DNA of 64,000 bases from Gammaproteobacteria bacterium. Lineage in GTDB: Bacteria; Pseudomonadota; Gammaproteobacteria; Pseudomonadales; Pseudohongiellaceae. Each line of letters opens with the position of its first letter. Position 1 is the stretch's first letter. The position numbers and the translations under genes are program-made. The stretch lies in NCBI GenBank assembly GCA_002706685.1, contig PALV01000011.1, forward strand, positions 124,001 to 188,000, written 5' to 3'. The notes beneath the pieces were generated by a model. That model had not been told where the DNA came from. It saw only the letters and a program-made list of their open reading frames with translations, and made no database searches. Below are positions 36,155 to 43,971 of this stretch, piece by piece.

Positions 36155-36405
36155 TAGTGATATCGAAGTTGCGCAATCAGAATGGCGTCGCCGTCTGCTC
36201 TGTAGACAATCCGGTGCTCGTCATTGATGCGGCGCGACCAGTAGCCAGCGAGGGCATGTTTTAAAGGTTCCGGTTTGCCTATGCCCTCGAATGGTTTTCG
36301 CTGAATCTCTTTAATCAGTGTGTTGACGCGTTTCAGTGTTTTTTTGTCCGTTCTCTGCCAGTGGAGATAGTCCTCCCAGGCAGTCTCGGCGAAAACCAGT
36401 TTCAT
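36151..36405 (-). CDS. yoeB: Toxin YoeB, ribosome-dependent mRNA interferase
   Basis: An 84-residue RelE-superfamily toxin with close match to the YoeB family: [13 protein letters not shown] at the start, [38 protein letters not shown] and the C-terminal QLRYHY, where the last His-Tyr are catalytic in E. coli YoeB. It cuts mRNA at the ribosomal A site after initiation. The start ATG overlaps the yefM stop (ATGA), the normal coupling. Confidence 0.95.
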   Translation of the reverse strand: MKLVFAETAWEDYLHWQRTDKKTLKRVNTLIKEIQRKPFEGIGKPEPLKHALAGYWSRRINDEHRIVYRADGDAILIAQLRYHY

Positions 36406-36653
36406 TCGGTCAGTTCTCGCTGCTGCCCGCGCCCTTCTTCAAGGTCCACAATGGCCTGCATTAAACGGCGCGCATTTTTTGGGCTTCTAAGCAGATAGGC
36501 GGTCTCTTCCAGTGCCTGGTAATCTTCCATTGATATCAGAACGACCGAACCTTCACCCTTTCGTGTGATAGCCACTGGTGCGTGGTCTTCGCAGACCTTA
36601 TCCATTGTTTTGGCAAGATTGCTGCGGGCTGAGGTATAGCTGATGCTGTCCAT
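36402..36653 (-). CDS. yefM: Antitoxin YefM (Phd/YefM family)
   Basis: An 83-residue antitoxin starting [24 protein letters not shown], the Phd/YefM dimer and DNA-binding region, with [18 protein letters not shown] for the core and a basic/acidic flexible tail that wraps YoeB. ATG 36653 is used rather than the open frame to 36689 because it matches the family and lies after the operator. It neutralises YoeB and represses the operon with it. Confidence 0.93.
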   Translation of the reverse strand: MDSISYTSARSNLAKTMDKVCEDHAPVAITRKGEGSVVLISMEDYQALEETAYLLRSPKNARRLMQAIVDLEEGRGQQRELTE

Positions 36654-36664
36654 TGTTATTAACC

Positions 36665-36715
36665 TGTACATGTACAATATCCTGTACATTATAGTTCGAA
36701 ATGTATGAAGGTCAA
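36665..36715 (-). promoter_or_regulatory. yefM-yoeB promoter and TGTACA operator
   Basis: Reading on the minus strand: -35 TTGACC (36715-36710), 16-base spacer, perfect -10 TATAAT (36693-36688), then three TGTACA palindromes at 36683-36688, 36671-36676 and 36665-36670. TGTACA is the known core of YefM operator palindromes in E. coli, where a long and a short repeat lie about one helix turn apart; here two centres are 12 bases apart. The promoter starts just behind the ABC-permease gene. Confidence 0.85.
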
Positions 36716-36734
36716 TCCGAACAGCATTCCCCTG

Positions 36735-39377
36735 CTACAGCCCCGCAACAAACGCATCAATCTCAGCCAGCACCTCCGCCTCATGTGACAAAAATATCCA
36801 GTGGTTGGCATCTTCGATGACCACAGCTCGTCCGTTGCGTACTTCTGCTTCAAAGCGTTCAACTTCGGCCATCTGCCGCGCACGGCGTAGTTCAAATATC
36901 TGTTGCATAGTCTGCTGCAGCTCGGGGTCATGCCAGTCGTACCAGGTTTCCATCATGGCCTCGGCGGAGGAGGGGACCGCATACAGCGACAGCGCCGGTG
37001 CGGTGATGTGTTCATACTCCGGCCTGACCAGGCCCTGCATCAGTGCGTCGAGATACAGTGGGCTGTGTTTGATGTTGCCGGTGCTCAGATCATAGCTGGC
37101 GATGATCTCGCCCTCAGGGATCTGCCCGGTGCGTCCGATGCGTTTCTGGTAGCTCTTCATGGCCTGGTATGAGGTCGCTTCTGACGGGCGGATTGGTGGC
37201 GCGGGTGGCAGCAGTCTGTCGAGCTGACGAATGCGGCGGTACTCTTCACCCGAGTTTACGGTGACGCGATCATAGGCAGCATCCAGATAGATCAGCCCCT
37301 GCACGCGTTCAGGGTGGTGCGCGCCGAGATAGCTGAGCTCTTCACCGCCGAAAGAGTGGCCCACCATGACAGCCTGCGGCAGGTCCAGCGTATCCATCAC
37401 TGCCACCACATCGGCTGCCAGCTGCGAAATCTCATAGCCGCGATCCGGCTTGCTGGAGTCACCGACCCCGCGGCGAGTGATACCGACTACGTTGTAGCGC
37501 TCCGCCAGTTTGGGTGCAAGCACATCATAGGAGTGCGCGGTGGCCCCCAGGCCGGGCAGCAGGATCAATGTTGGCAGCTCAGGTCGCACAGTCTGTCGCC
37601 AGTCCAGCACTTCCAGCCTTACGCCGCGCGCAACCGTCACCAGGCTGACTTCATGAGGTGAGGTATCGCTCCAGGTGGATGCCTGATAAATGCCGTCGTG
37701 CTCAGCACTGGTATCTGGCAAGGGACAGATGGCGGTAGAGTTGCCCAGGATGCCAGGTGTCACAATCTGCTTCTGCAGAGCACGTTCGGCATGGTAGGCA
37801 GTTACCATGATTGAGTCGTGATCAACCAGGCTGGGTGACTCCAGTGTCAGCTCGTAGCGCTTGTTGCGAAAGAACTCCAGTACATCATGCGTGAATACCG
37901 GCTGGCGCGCGCTGTCGACACGGCTGCTGTCAATGCCAATCAATTGTGCTGCGACCAGCTCGGGTTGCGTGCCGCGTTTGAAGCATTCCACCGTAACACT
38001 GTTGGCAGTGGTATCGTGCATAGCCCGGCAACTACCCAGTTCGGGGAACGTATGAAACTCGCCATCCAGCGGCAGCTCGTAAGGCGATGGTTTTAGTAAC
38101 GTCGCATCGACGGTAATTTGCAGCTCAGTGCTGGGATCCAGCGCTACTGCATCCAGCACAGCGCCGGGAACCAGCCACAGGTTGGTAGATACCGCGGAAT
38201 AGGGTTCAAGACGATTGGCAGACGTCCAGGACTGCGGCAGTTCTACCGGTTCGGGAAGTGAATTGGAAGACAGCTGCGCCGATGCATGTGTCTGGCTCAA
38301 CATCCACTCCACACTGTGTTCACGTGTGGAGCCGGCAGGCAAGAACCACTCGGTCAGCAGTTCGCTATAGGCAAGTGTCGAGGCAAAGGTTATGGCGCCG
38401 GGACCTGCTGCCGCAAGCTGTGATGTTGGCCAGGCTGCCTGGGTCAACAGGGCACTGTTCTCCCCAGACGATGCGGATTCACCAGAAACACCATCATGAT
38501 AGACTGCAGGGTAGCATGCCATCGCGGGACGGATCAGGACCTGCTCCGCCAGCGCGCGATTGTTGTCTGTGCTGTCGTTGATCATTGCGGCGTGAGCCGC
38601 CAGTGCCTGATCCCAGTTGTACAGGCCGCTGGGTGGGTAGGTGGACAGGAACATGACCAGTACCGCGCTCCAGAACGCGGCATAGGCAGCACGTCGCTGG
38701 CGCCTGCAGTACTGGAGCCAGTAAATGGCGCCGGCGCCGAGTACACCTGCAAAAAAGGCGATAGCGGCCTGCAGCCACATCAGCGAGTTGAAATCACCGC
38801 CCAGACCTACGCCAAGGAATGCCAGTATGGGGCGGGTGACACTCCATCCGGGCAGCAGAAATATCAGGAATACGCCCACCAACAATGCAATGAATTTTCG
38901 GGTGGATGGTGCCAGCAGCGCCAGCATAAACGTCAAGGGCACCAGCAGCACGGCTTCGAAAGACGCCACGCCGAATGCAAAACTTAGCGCGAGTCCGGTT
39001 GGCATTCCTGAAGACAGATTTATCAGGAAACGCGATGCGATTACTGGCAACACAATCACCAGCAGCAGGAACAACAGTTTTGCAGACAGCCATACCGACC
39101 GTGGAATCGGTCGGACAAGCCAGTCGTGATTCAGACTGTCGGCGGGATCCTGCTGGAAGGCGCTGATGACCAGAATCATGCTAAGGAAAAACCCCAGCCA
39201 GTAGATATTATTCTGCAGGAATACCCAGAATCCTGCGTCGCCGCCGATATTTTCCAGATCCAGGCTGGCGATCAGCGGTACGGCGAAGAAAGCAACAAAA
39301 GCGATGGCAATCAACGGGGCCAGGCCGATCAGATCTTTTCTAATGATGGCAGTGATGGCTCGAACGTGGTTTTTCAT
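36735..39377 (-). CDS. ABC-2 type permease fused to an extracytoplasmic alpha/beta hydrolase
   Basis: An 880-residue fusion. Residues about 17-252 contain seven predicted membrane helices with the arrangement of ABC-2 permeases. Residues about 255-590 are a non-membrane, beta-rich linker region without recognised family. Residues about 590-880 are an alpha/beta hydrolase: LLPGLGATAHS, nucleophile GHSFGG (Ser675), YLDAAYD and a late His859 in DANHWIF. An odd helix count with N-terminus in the cytoplasm puts the hydrolase outside. The partner ATPase and a GntR repressor are directly upstream. No frameshift or stop is seen at the joins. Substrate unknown. Confidence 0.85.
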   Translation of the reverse strand: MKNHVRAITAIIRKDLIGLAPLIAIAFVAFFAVPLIASLDLENIGGDAGFWVFLQNNIYWLGFFLSMILVISAFQQDPADSLNHDWLVRPIPRSVWLSAKLLFLLLVIVLPVIASRFLINLSSGMPTGLALSFAFGVASFEAVLLVPLTFMLALLAPSTRKFIALLVGVFLIFLLPGWSVTRPILAFLGVGLGGDFNSLMWLQAAIAFFAGVLGAGAIYWLQYCRRQRRAAYAAFWSAVLVMFLSTYPPSGLYNWDQALAAHAAMINDSTDNNRALAEQVLIRPAMACYPAVYHDGVSGESASSGENSALLTQAAWPTSQLAAAGPGAITFASTLAYSELLTEWFLPAGSTREHSVEWMLSQTHASAQLSSNSLPEPVELPQSWTSANRLEPYSAVSTNLWLVPGAVLDAVALDPSTELQITVDATLLKPSPYELPLDGEFHTFPELGSCRAMHDTTANSVTVECFKRGTQPELVAAQLIGIDSSRVDSARQPVFTHDVLEFFRNKRYELTLESPSLVDHDSIMVTAYHAERALQKQIVTPGILGNSTAICPLPDTSAEHDGIYQASTWSDTSPHEVSLVTVARGVRLEVLDWRQTVRPELPTLILLPGLGATAHSYDVLAPKLAERYNVVGITRRGVGDSSKPDRGYEISQLAADVVAVMDTLDLPQAVMVGHSFGGEELSYLGAHHPERVQGLIYLDAAYDRVTVNSGEEYRRIRQLDRLLPPAPPIRPSEATSYQAMKSYQKRIGRTGQIPEGEIIASYDLSTGNIKHSPLYLDALMQGLVRPEYEHITAPALSLYAVPSSAEAMMETWYDWHDPELQQTMQQIFELRRARQMAEVERFEAEVRNGRAVVIEDANHWIFLSHEAEVLAEIDAFVAGL

Positions 39378-39459
39378 GAGATCGCTCCTGGCATCGTTAC
39401 AGGTCTGTGTAAATCGAATCCACAGCGCCGTAACGATTCAATTTTCCATATCCCGATGG

Positions 39460-40368
39460 TCAGGCGGCCCTTGTCATCTTTTCAGTTCGTGCGTCGCGAA
39501 TCAGCACCTTGCTGATCTCGCGCAGACTCATGGGTGAGGCCTGGCACTTTACGGCGCCGAAATGCTGGTTCAGTTCACGCAGCAGAGCCTCGTCGTCGCG
39601 AAAGCCACTGTCGATAAACTGCAGGGAATGCCCCTGTATCTCGTGCCCCAGCCAGTTGGCAGGTGCATTCTGAGGCCAGTTCTTCTGTGCTGACAGCACT
39701 ACATGCACTTGCCGGAAACGATCGCGCAGTTCCTCGATGGATTCCTGGAACAAAAGCTTCCCATCGTCCATAAAGGCAATATGGCTGGTGAAGTATTCGA
39801 TTTCCGACAGCTCGTGAGAGGAGATCAGAATGGTGGTTTCATCCGCCTGTTCCAGCAGGCCGTCGACCACTTCATCGCGTGTCAGCGTGTCCATGCCGCT
39901 CAAAGGTTCGTCCAGAATCAACAAGCGGGGGCGAAACGCCAGGCCGGCAATCAGCACCGTTTTCATGCGCATGCCATGCGACAGCTTGCTGAGCTGGCGA
40001 TCGGGCGGCAGCTGCATACGATTGCGCAAAGTGTTTTCCAGGCCGCTATCCCAGCGGGGATACAGGGCGCGTAGATAGTCGAAGTACTGGGCGATCGTCA
40101 GACGTTCGGGCAAAACCTGATTTTCTGAAACGTAGCCAATCTGCTGAAAGTCCTGTGGCCTGAGGTGCCGGGTGTCACGCCCTAGTACTTCGGCGCTGCC
40201 GCGACTGGGTTGCAGCACATTGACCAGAGTGCGCATGGTAGTTGTTTTGCCTGCACCGTTGGTTCCGACCAGCGCGAACGCCGAGCCTTCCGGCACCTGC
40301 AGATTAACCTGCTTGAGAGTTTCCACGCGGCCGTAGCGCATGGTCAGGTCTCGGGTTTCAATGATCAT
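39460..40368 (-). CDS. ABC transporter ATP-binding protein
   Basis: A 302-residue ATPase: Walker A GTNGAGKTT (about 35-43), Q-loop in QIGYVSENQ, signature LSHGMRMKT (a departure from LSGGQ, common in YtrB/CcmA-type ATPases), Walker B LLILDEPLSGMD and H-switch SSHELSE. It should energise the fused permease encoded 83 bases downstream. Its start overlaps the end of the GntR gene by 11 bases. The C-terminal 90 residues form a separate regulatory-like domain. Confidence 0.92.
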   Translation of the reverse strand: MIIETRDLTMRYGRVETLKQVNLQVPEGSAFALVGTNGAGKTTTMRTLVNVLQPSRGSAEVLGRDTRHLRPQDFQQIGYVSENQVLPERLTIAQYFDYLRALYPRWDSGLENTLRNRMQLPPDRQLSKLSHGMRMKTVLIAGLAFRPRLLILDEPLSGMDTLTRDEVVDGLLEQADETTILISSHELSEIEYFTSHIAFMDDGKLLFQESIEELRDRFRQVHVVLSAQKNWPQNAPANWLGHEIQGHSLQFIDSGFRDDEALLRELNQHFGAVKCQASPMSLREISKVLIRDARTEKMTRAA

Positions 40369-40762
40369 CGGATGCCACCTTCAGGGTCTGCAGCTGTTGC
40401 CACTGTTCTTCGATCGCCTGCTGAACATCGTCCAGCGAGGCACCGACACGTCTGGCTTCAACCACCAGTTGCTCCACTTCTTGGCTCAGCAGTCGCTGGC
40501 GATCGCCGTGACGGGGTGCTGGCGGCTGGGCAACGATGGTGCCACGGCCCGGGCTGGCAATTAGCCAGCGCTCCTGAATCAGGTGCTGAATGACTTTGTG
40601 GGCCGTATTGGGGTGTATTCGCAGATCCTTGGCCAACGCCCGCACCGAAGGGAATGGATCACCCGGTTTTAGTGAGCCGCCAAGAATCGCTTTGGTAGCC
40701 GCAAACACCACCTGATCAAAGATGGACTGGCCTGACTGTGGATCTAAATTGAATAGTGTCAT
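40358..40762 (-). CDS. GntR-family regulator (YtrA subfamily)
   Basis: About 134 residues: a winged helix (FPSVRALAKDLRIHPNTAHKVIQHLIQERWL, then GRGTIVA) and a short helical C-terminal part, the YtrA pattern that goes with ABC-2 exporters. ATG 40762 is preferred to 40780. Neither has a ribosome site. A perfect -35 TTGACA on this strand (40796-40791) would place the transcription start near 40762, so the message may be leaderless. It should repress the ABC operon through the dyad in the promoter. Confidence 0.88.
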   Translation of the reverse strand: MTLFNLDPQSGQSIFDQVVFAATKAILGGSLKPGDPFPSVRALAKDLRIHPNTAHKVIQHLIQERWLIASPGRGTIVAQPPAPRHGDRQRLLSQEVEQLVVEARRVGASLDDVQQAIEEQWQQLQTLKVASDDH

Positions 40763-40772
40763 ATCTGTAGTG

Positions 40773-40796
40773 TGACACATAGGTCGATTGTGTCAA
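40773..40796 (-). promoter_or_regulatory. Operator/-35 of the GntR-ABC operon
   Basis: TGACACA (40773-40779) and TGTGTCA (40789-40795) form a perfect 7-bp inverted repeat with a nine-base spacer. The minus-strand -35 TTGACA (40796-40791) is embedded in one arm. No good -10 was found. This is the probable YtrA-type operator. Confidence 0.6.
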
Positions 40797-40921
40797 TAAA
40801 AATTTTTGGCTAATCGATCAGGCAGGTTTTTATCGCTACTGGAACGCTGCAACCGAGCGACCGCTCATGTATAGTGTCAGGCGTAATTTCCATCCGATAA
40901 TCAAAGAGGAATGACACAACC

Positions 40922-41302
40922 ATGTTCAGCCACGTCATGTTGGGCGCCAACGATATTGATCAATCAAAAAAATTCTACGATGCGATTCTGGGGACGCTGG
41001 GCGTCAAACCGGGCTTTATTGATCCGAAAGGCCGCTGTTTCTATCGCACCAGCGGCGGCGTATTCGCGCTGACCAAGCCTCTTGATGGCAACGCAGCCAG
41101 CCATGGCAACGGCAGCACTATTGGCTTCGCGGCGGAATCTCCTGAGGCCGTTGAGACCTGGCACAAGGTGGGACTGGAAAATGGTGGGGTTGCCTGTGAG
41201 GACCCGCCCGGCATTCGCGAGGGTAACGGCATGAAGCTTTACCTGGCATACCTGCGAGATCCGGCTGGCAATAAAATTTGTGCCATGCACCGGGTGCCGT
41301 GA
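40922..41302 (+). CDS. VOC family protein
   Basis: A 126-residue VOC protein: FSHVMLGANDIDQSKKFYDAIL at the start, YRTSGGVFALTKPLDG in the middle and YLAYLRDPAGNKICAMHR at the end. Close relatives are annotated as glyoxalase/bleomycin resistance proteins of unknown substrate. The first-position His is present (FSHVM), but the last Glu ligand is replaced by Cys/Ala context (KICAM), so metal binding is uncertain. Stands alone, opposite to the GntR gene. Confidence 0.85.
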   Translation: MFSHVMLGANDIDQSKKFYDAILGTLGVKPGFIDPKGRCFYRTSGGVFALTKPLDGNAASHGNGSTIGFAAESPEAVETWHKVGLENGGVACEDPPGIREGNGMKLYLAYLRDPAGNKICAMHRVP

Positions 41303-41329
41303 TCATAGAGTAAAGCTGGCACTAGTCAG

Positions 41330-41515
41330 TCAGTTACCCACCGGCCAGAGCTCAGGCTCTGAACTTTGGCCGGTGGGTACTTCTCCAGAGACGGGAATGA
41401 TGGCGTCTGCAGATTGACCGTCGTCCAGCCCGGCCCCGCCACTCGTTTCCCGCCAGAGTATGAAAAGACCCAGCAAGGCAATCAGCACCAGTTTGATCTG
41501 ATGAGACCGCTTCAC
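41330..41515 (-). CDS. Small single-helix membrane or secreted peptide
   Basis: A possible 61-residue protein, GTG start, six bases after the stop of the DUF1295 gene on the same strand. It has a basic start (KRSHQIK), one hydrophobic segment (LVLIALLGLFILW) and an acidic, Gly/Ser/Pro-rich tail. AGGG is about nine bases upstream. No family recognised; it could be a chance frame. Confidence 0.45.
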   Translation of the reverse strand: MKRSHQIKLVLIALLGLFILWRETSGGAGLDDGQSADAIIPVSGEVPTGQSSEPELWPVGN

Positions 41516-41520
41516 GGGAT

Positions 41521-42426
41521 TCAGCCCTTGGGTGGCATCGGTATCAGCACGGAAGTGCGTTGCTTGTAGGCCTGGTACTCGGCCTCATCACCCCAGCGCT
41601 TGTCCGCTTTTTTCTCCAGCAATGGCACACCGCTGATTTTGGTCAGCAAAACGGTGACAAAGACCGGAGAAATCAGCGTGGCGAATTGCCAACCGCTCAG
41701 AACGGGCAAAGCTATCAATGCCACACCGAACCAAAGGGTAATTTCGCCGAAGTAGTTGGGATGCCGTGACCAGGACCAGATGCCGGAGGTAATGAAACGA
41801 CCCTTGTTATCCGGATTGGCCTTGAACTGCCGCTTCTGGATGTCGGCCGTCATCTCGATCAGCATGCCCGCTACCCAGACCGCCAGACCCACCCAGGCCA
41901 GTATGCCCAGTGGCTCACGTATCCCGTTGGTAATGGCGGCCAGTGCGGCAGCACTGGTGACAAAGACCCACAGGCCCTGCAGCGTCCAGGTCAGGAAAAA
42001 GCGGCTGAACACCGGTTTGATGGTATCAAAGCGGGTGTCTGCACCGTCTTTCTTGATGCGCAGGAACAGAAAACTGCCCAGGCGCAAAGTCCAAAGCAGG
42101 ATAAGCGCGGCGAGCAATATGCCGCGGGTGTCGAGATCGGGTGTCACTACCAGGGTCGTCAGCGTCACGGTAATGAAGCTAAGGCTGCCAGTCAGGTCGT
42201 AGTAATGCTCGGTCTGGGCCAGGTAGGACGGCAGAAACACCAGCCAGTTGATGCCCATGGCAATGGCCGCACACAACATCAATATCGGCACGTCCAGTCC
42301 CGCCACGGTGACGGTGTTGCCGTTCTGGCTGCCTGCGAAAGCGATAAGGCCTGTAAATGCTGCAGCCACCAGGCTGTAGAAAAACAGTTTGCCGTGTTCA
42401 GGTTTGTCTTGTTGCTGATCTGCCAT
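41521..42426 (-). CDS. DUF1295 membrane protein (steroid 5-alpha-reductase-like)
   Basis: A 301-residue inner-membrane protein with some seven to eight helices. The C-terminal hallmark ITSGIWSWSRHPNYFGEITLWFG, with the R-H-P-N-Y-F-G-E motif, marks DUF1295 and the related isoprenylcysteine methyltransferase / steroid reductase-fold group, where it binds NADPH or SAM. Activity is unknown. ATG 42426 with GGAG seven bases upstream is preferred over a longer frame to 42597 which would overlap the sigma gene's promoter. Confidence 0.88.
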   Translation of the reverse strand: MADQQQDKPEHGKLFFYSLVAAAFTGLIAFAGSQNGNTVTVAGLDVPILMLCAAIAMGINWLVFLPSYLAQTEHYYDLTGSLSFITVTLTTLVVTPDLDTRGILLAALILLWTLRLGSFLFLRIKKDGADTRFDTIKPVFSRFFLTWTLQGLWVFVTSAAALAAITNGIREPLGILAWVGLAVWVAGMLIEMTADIQKRQFKANPDNKGRFITSGIWSWSRHPNYFGEITLWFGVALIALPVLSGWQFATLISPVFVTVLLTKISGVPLLEKKADKRWGDEAEYQAYKQRTSVLIPMPPKG

Positions 42427-42585
42427 ATGGATACTCCAGCGTCGTCGTCGAGCGTCATGATGATCGGGCAGGGTTAGTGCCTGCTCGCTTAAACCGGGTA
42501 TACGCCTGTTTATCAAAATCAGTTTATCAGATCGAATAAAGTAGTTTGGCCGGTGTAGTATCCAGATGAAACCAAACAGAGATGA

Positions 42586-43164
42586 ATGCAGGTGCAACAG
42601 GAACTATCAAAGGACTTGATCAGGCGGTGCCAGACGGGGGATCGAAGCGCCTTCTCTGAGCTGGTTGGCCAGTTGATGCGCCCGGCCTACTTTCAGGCAC
42701 TGGCGCTGCTGGGTAACGAAGATGATGCCCGGGAGGTTTCGCAGGAAACCTTCGCCAGAGTCTGGCGATCGATCGGTCAGTATGATGCGGCACAGCCGTT
42801 TTATCCCTGGTTTTACACCGTGCTGAGAAATCTGGCCATGAATGCACTGCGCAGCCGGCGTCGACATCCGCAGGTGGGTGGAGATGCCGTGGATGCCTGG
42901 CTGGAAACGGCCGCCGGTCAGGCCGACCGGGAGCCAGAGCAGGAATTGCGGCGGCAACAAAAGGTGGCACGCGTTAATGCCGCCCTGATGCAGCTCTCGG
43001 TCAGTGACAGGGAGATTATCAGTCTGAAAGACATGCACGATTATGCTTACAAGGACATTGCCGGCCTGTTGGGTATTCCGATTGGTACGGTCATGTCGCG
43101 GCTTTACACGGCTCGCTCCCGTTTGCGGAGCCTGCTGGAGGAGGATGGTGATGAACAGCCCTGA
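42586..43164 (+). CDS. RNA polymerase sigma factor, sigma-70 family (ECF)
   Basis: A 192-residue sigma with region 2 (FSELVGQLMRPAYFQALALLGNEDDAREVSQETFARVWRSI, PFYPWFYTVLRNLAMNALRSRRR) and region 4 (LMQLSVSDREIISLKDMHDYAYKDIAGLLGIPIGTVMSRLYTARSRL). It lies in front of an overlapping membrane protein gene that looks like its anti-sigma factor and a YbjQ gene. It is the second such pair in the window. Confidence 0.92.
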   Translation: MQVQQELSKDLIRRCQTGDRSAFSELVGQLMRPAYFQALALLGNEDDAREVSQETFARVWRSIGQYDAAQPFYPWFYTVLRNLAMNALRSRRRHPQVGGDAVDAWLETAAGQADREPEQELRRQQKVARVNAALMQLSVSDREIISLKDMHDYAYKDIAGLLGIPIGTVMSRLYTARSRLRSLLEEDGDEQP

Positions 43165-43630
43165 GAGCAATGGCGACGCATCAATCGATAAAGACAATAT
43201 TCATCAATGGCTGATGGCTGAGCTGGACGACGAAGTCAGTGACGCACAACGCGCTGAAATCCAGCGCTGGCTGCAATCAGACCATGTCTTGCAAAAGGAA
43301 TATGAGGCCATGAAACGAACACGGGAGCTTACTGTGACAAGCAGGTTCAAAGAACCCTCGCCCGAGGTCTGGGATAGCTATTGGCAGGGTGTGTACCGTC
43401 GGGTGGAACGTGGCATTGGCTGGATCCTGTTTTCAATCGGTGCCATTGTGCTGATGTTCTATGGGGCGTGGGAAATGGGGCGCAGCTGGTTTACTGACAG
43501 CAGCATTCCGCTGTGGATTCGCCTGGCGGGTGGCAGTATGGTGGCGGGTGGCACTATTTTGATGGTGTCGATCATAAGGGAGCGACTGTTTTTGCATAAA
43601 AACGAACGATACAAGGATATTCAACGATGA
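43151..43630 (+). CDS. Putative anti-sigma factor, membrane protein
   Basis: A 159-residue protein overlapping the sigma gene by 14 bases, ATG after GGAGGA. The N-terminus IHQWLMAELDDEVSDAQRAEIQRWLQSDHVLQKEYEAMKRTREL resembles the cytosolic helices of anti-sigma factors, without a complete zinc HxxxCxxC. Two membrane helices follow (GIGWILFSIGAIVLMFYGAW and LAGGSMVAGGTILMVSII), leaving both ends inside. Role inferred from position and topology. Confidence 0.7.
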   Translation: MNSPESNGDASIDKDNIHQWLMAELDDEVSDAQRAEIQRWLQSDHVLQKEYEAMKRTRELTVTSRFKEPSPEVWDSYWQGVYRRVERGIGWILFSIGAIVLMFYGAWEMGRSWFTDSSIPLWIRLAGGSMVAGGTILMVSIIRERLFLHKNERYKDIQR

Positions 43631-43947
43631 TCATCGCAACTTCAGCAAGTGTTGCCGGTCGGCCAGTTACCGAAACACTGGGCATTGTGCGGGGAAATAC
43701 CATCCGTGCGCGTCACGTCGGCCGTGACATACTGGCGGGCCTGAAAATGCTGGTGGGTGGAGAGATTCACGACTATACCAAGATGATGGCGGAGTCGCGT
43801 GAGCAGTCGATTGACCGGATGATTGCTGAAGCACAGGCGCTGGGCGCCGATGCCATTGTCGAGGTGCGTTTCTCCACCAGTTACATCATGACCGGCGCGG
43901 CCGAGATTCTGGTTTACGGAACAGCAGTAAGACTGGGCACAAGCTGA
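43627..43947 (+). CDS. YbjQ family protein (DUF74)
   Basis: A 106-residue protein of the YbjQ family: GRPVTETLGIVRGNTIRARHVGRDILAGLKMLVGGEI, then AQALGADAIVEVRFSTSY and EILVYGTAVRL. The family folds as a pentameric, dodecin-like beta/alpha protein and is annotated as heavy-metal binding on weak evidence. Its ATG overlaps the anti-sigma stop (ATGA), so it is made with the sigma/anti-sigma pair. Confidence 0.9.
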   Translation: MIIATSASVAGRPVTETLGIVRGNTIRARHVGRDILAGLKMLVGGEIHDYTKMMAESREQSIDRMIAEAQALGADAIVEVRFSTSYIMTGAAEILVYGTAVRLGTS

Positions 43948-43971
43948 AGCAGGTGCAGCTGAGGACGAGTG

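Noticed and set aside
38200..38240. GGTTCAAGACG resembling a tRNA T-arm
   Set aside because: It lies within the permease-hydrolase coding frame and no acceptor or anticodon stems can be formed around it.
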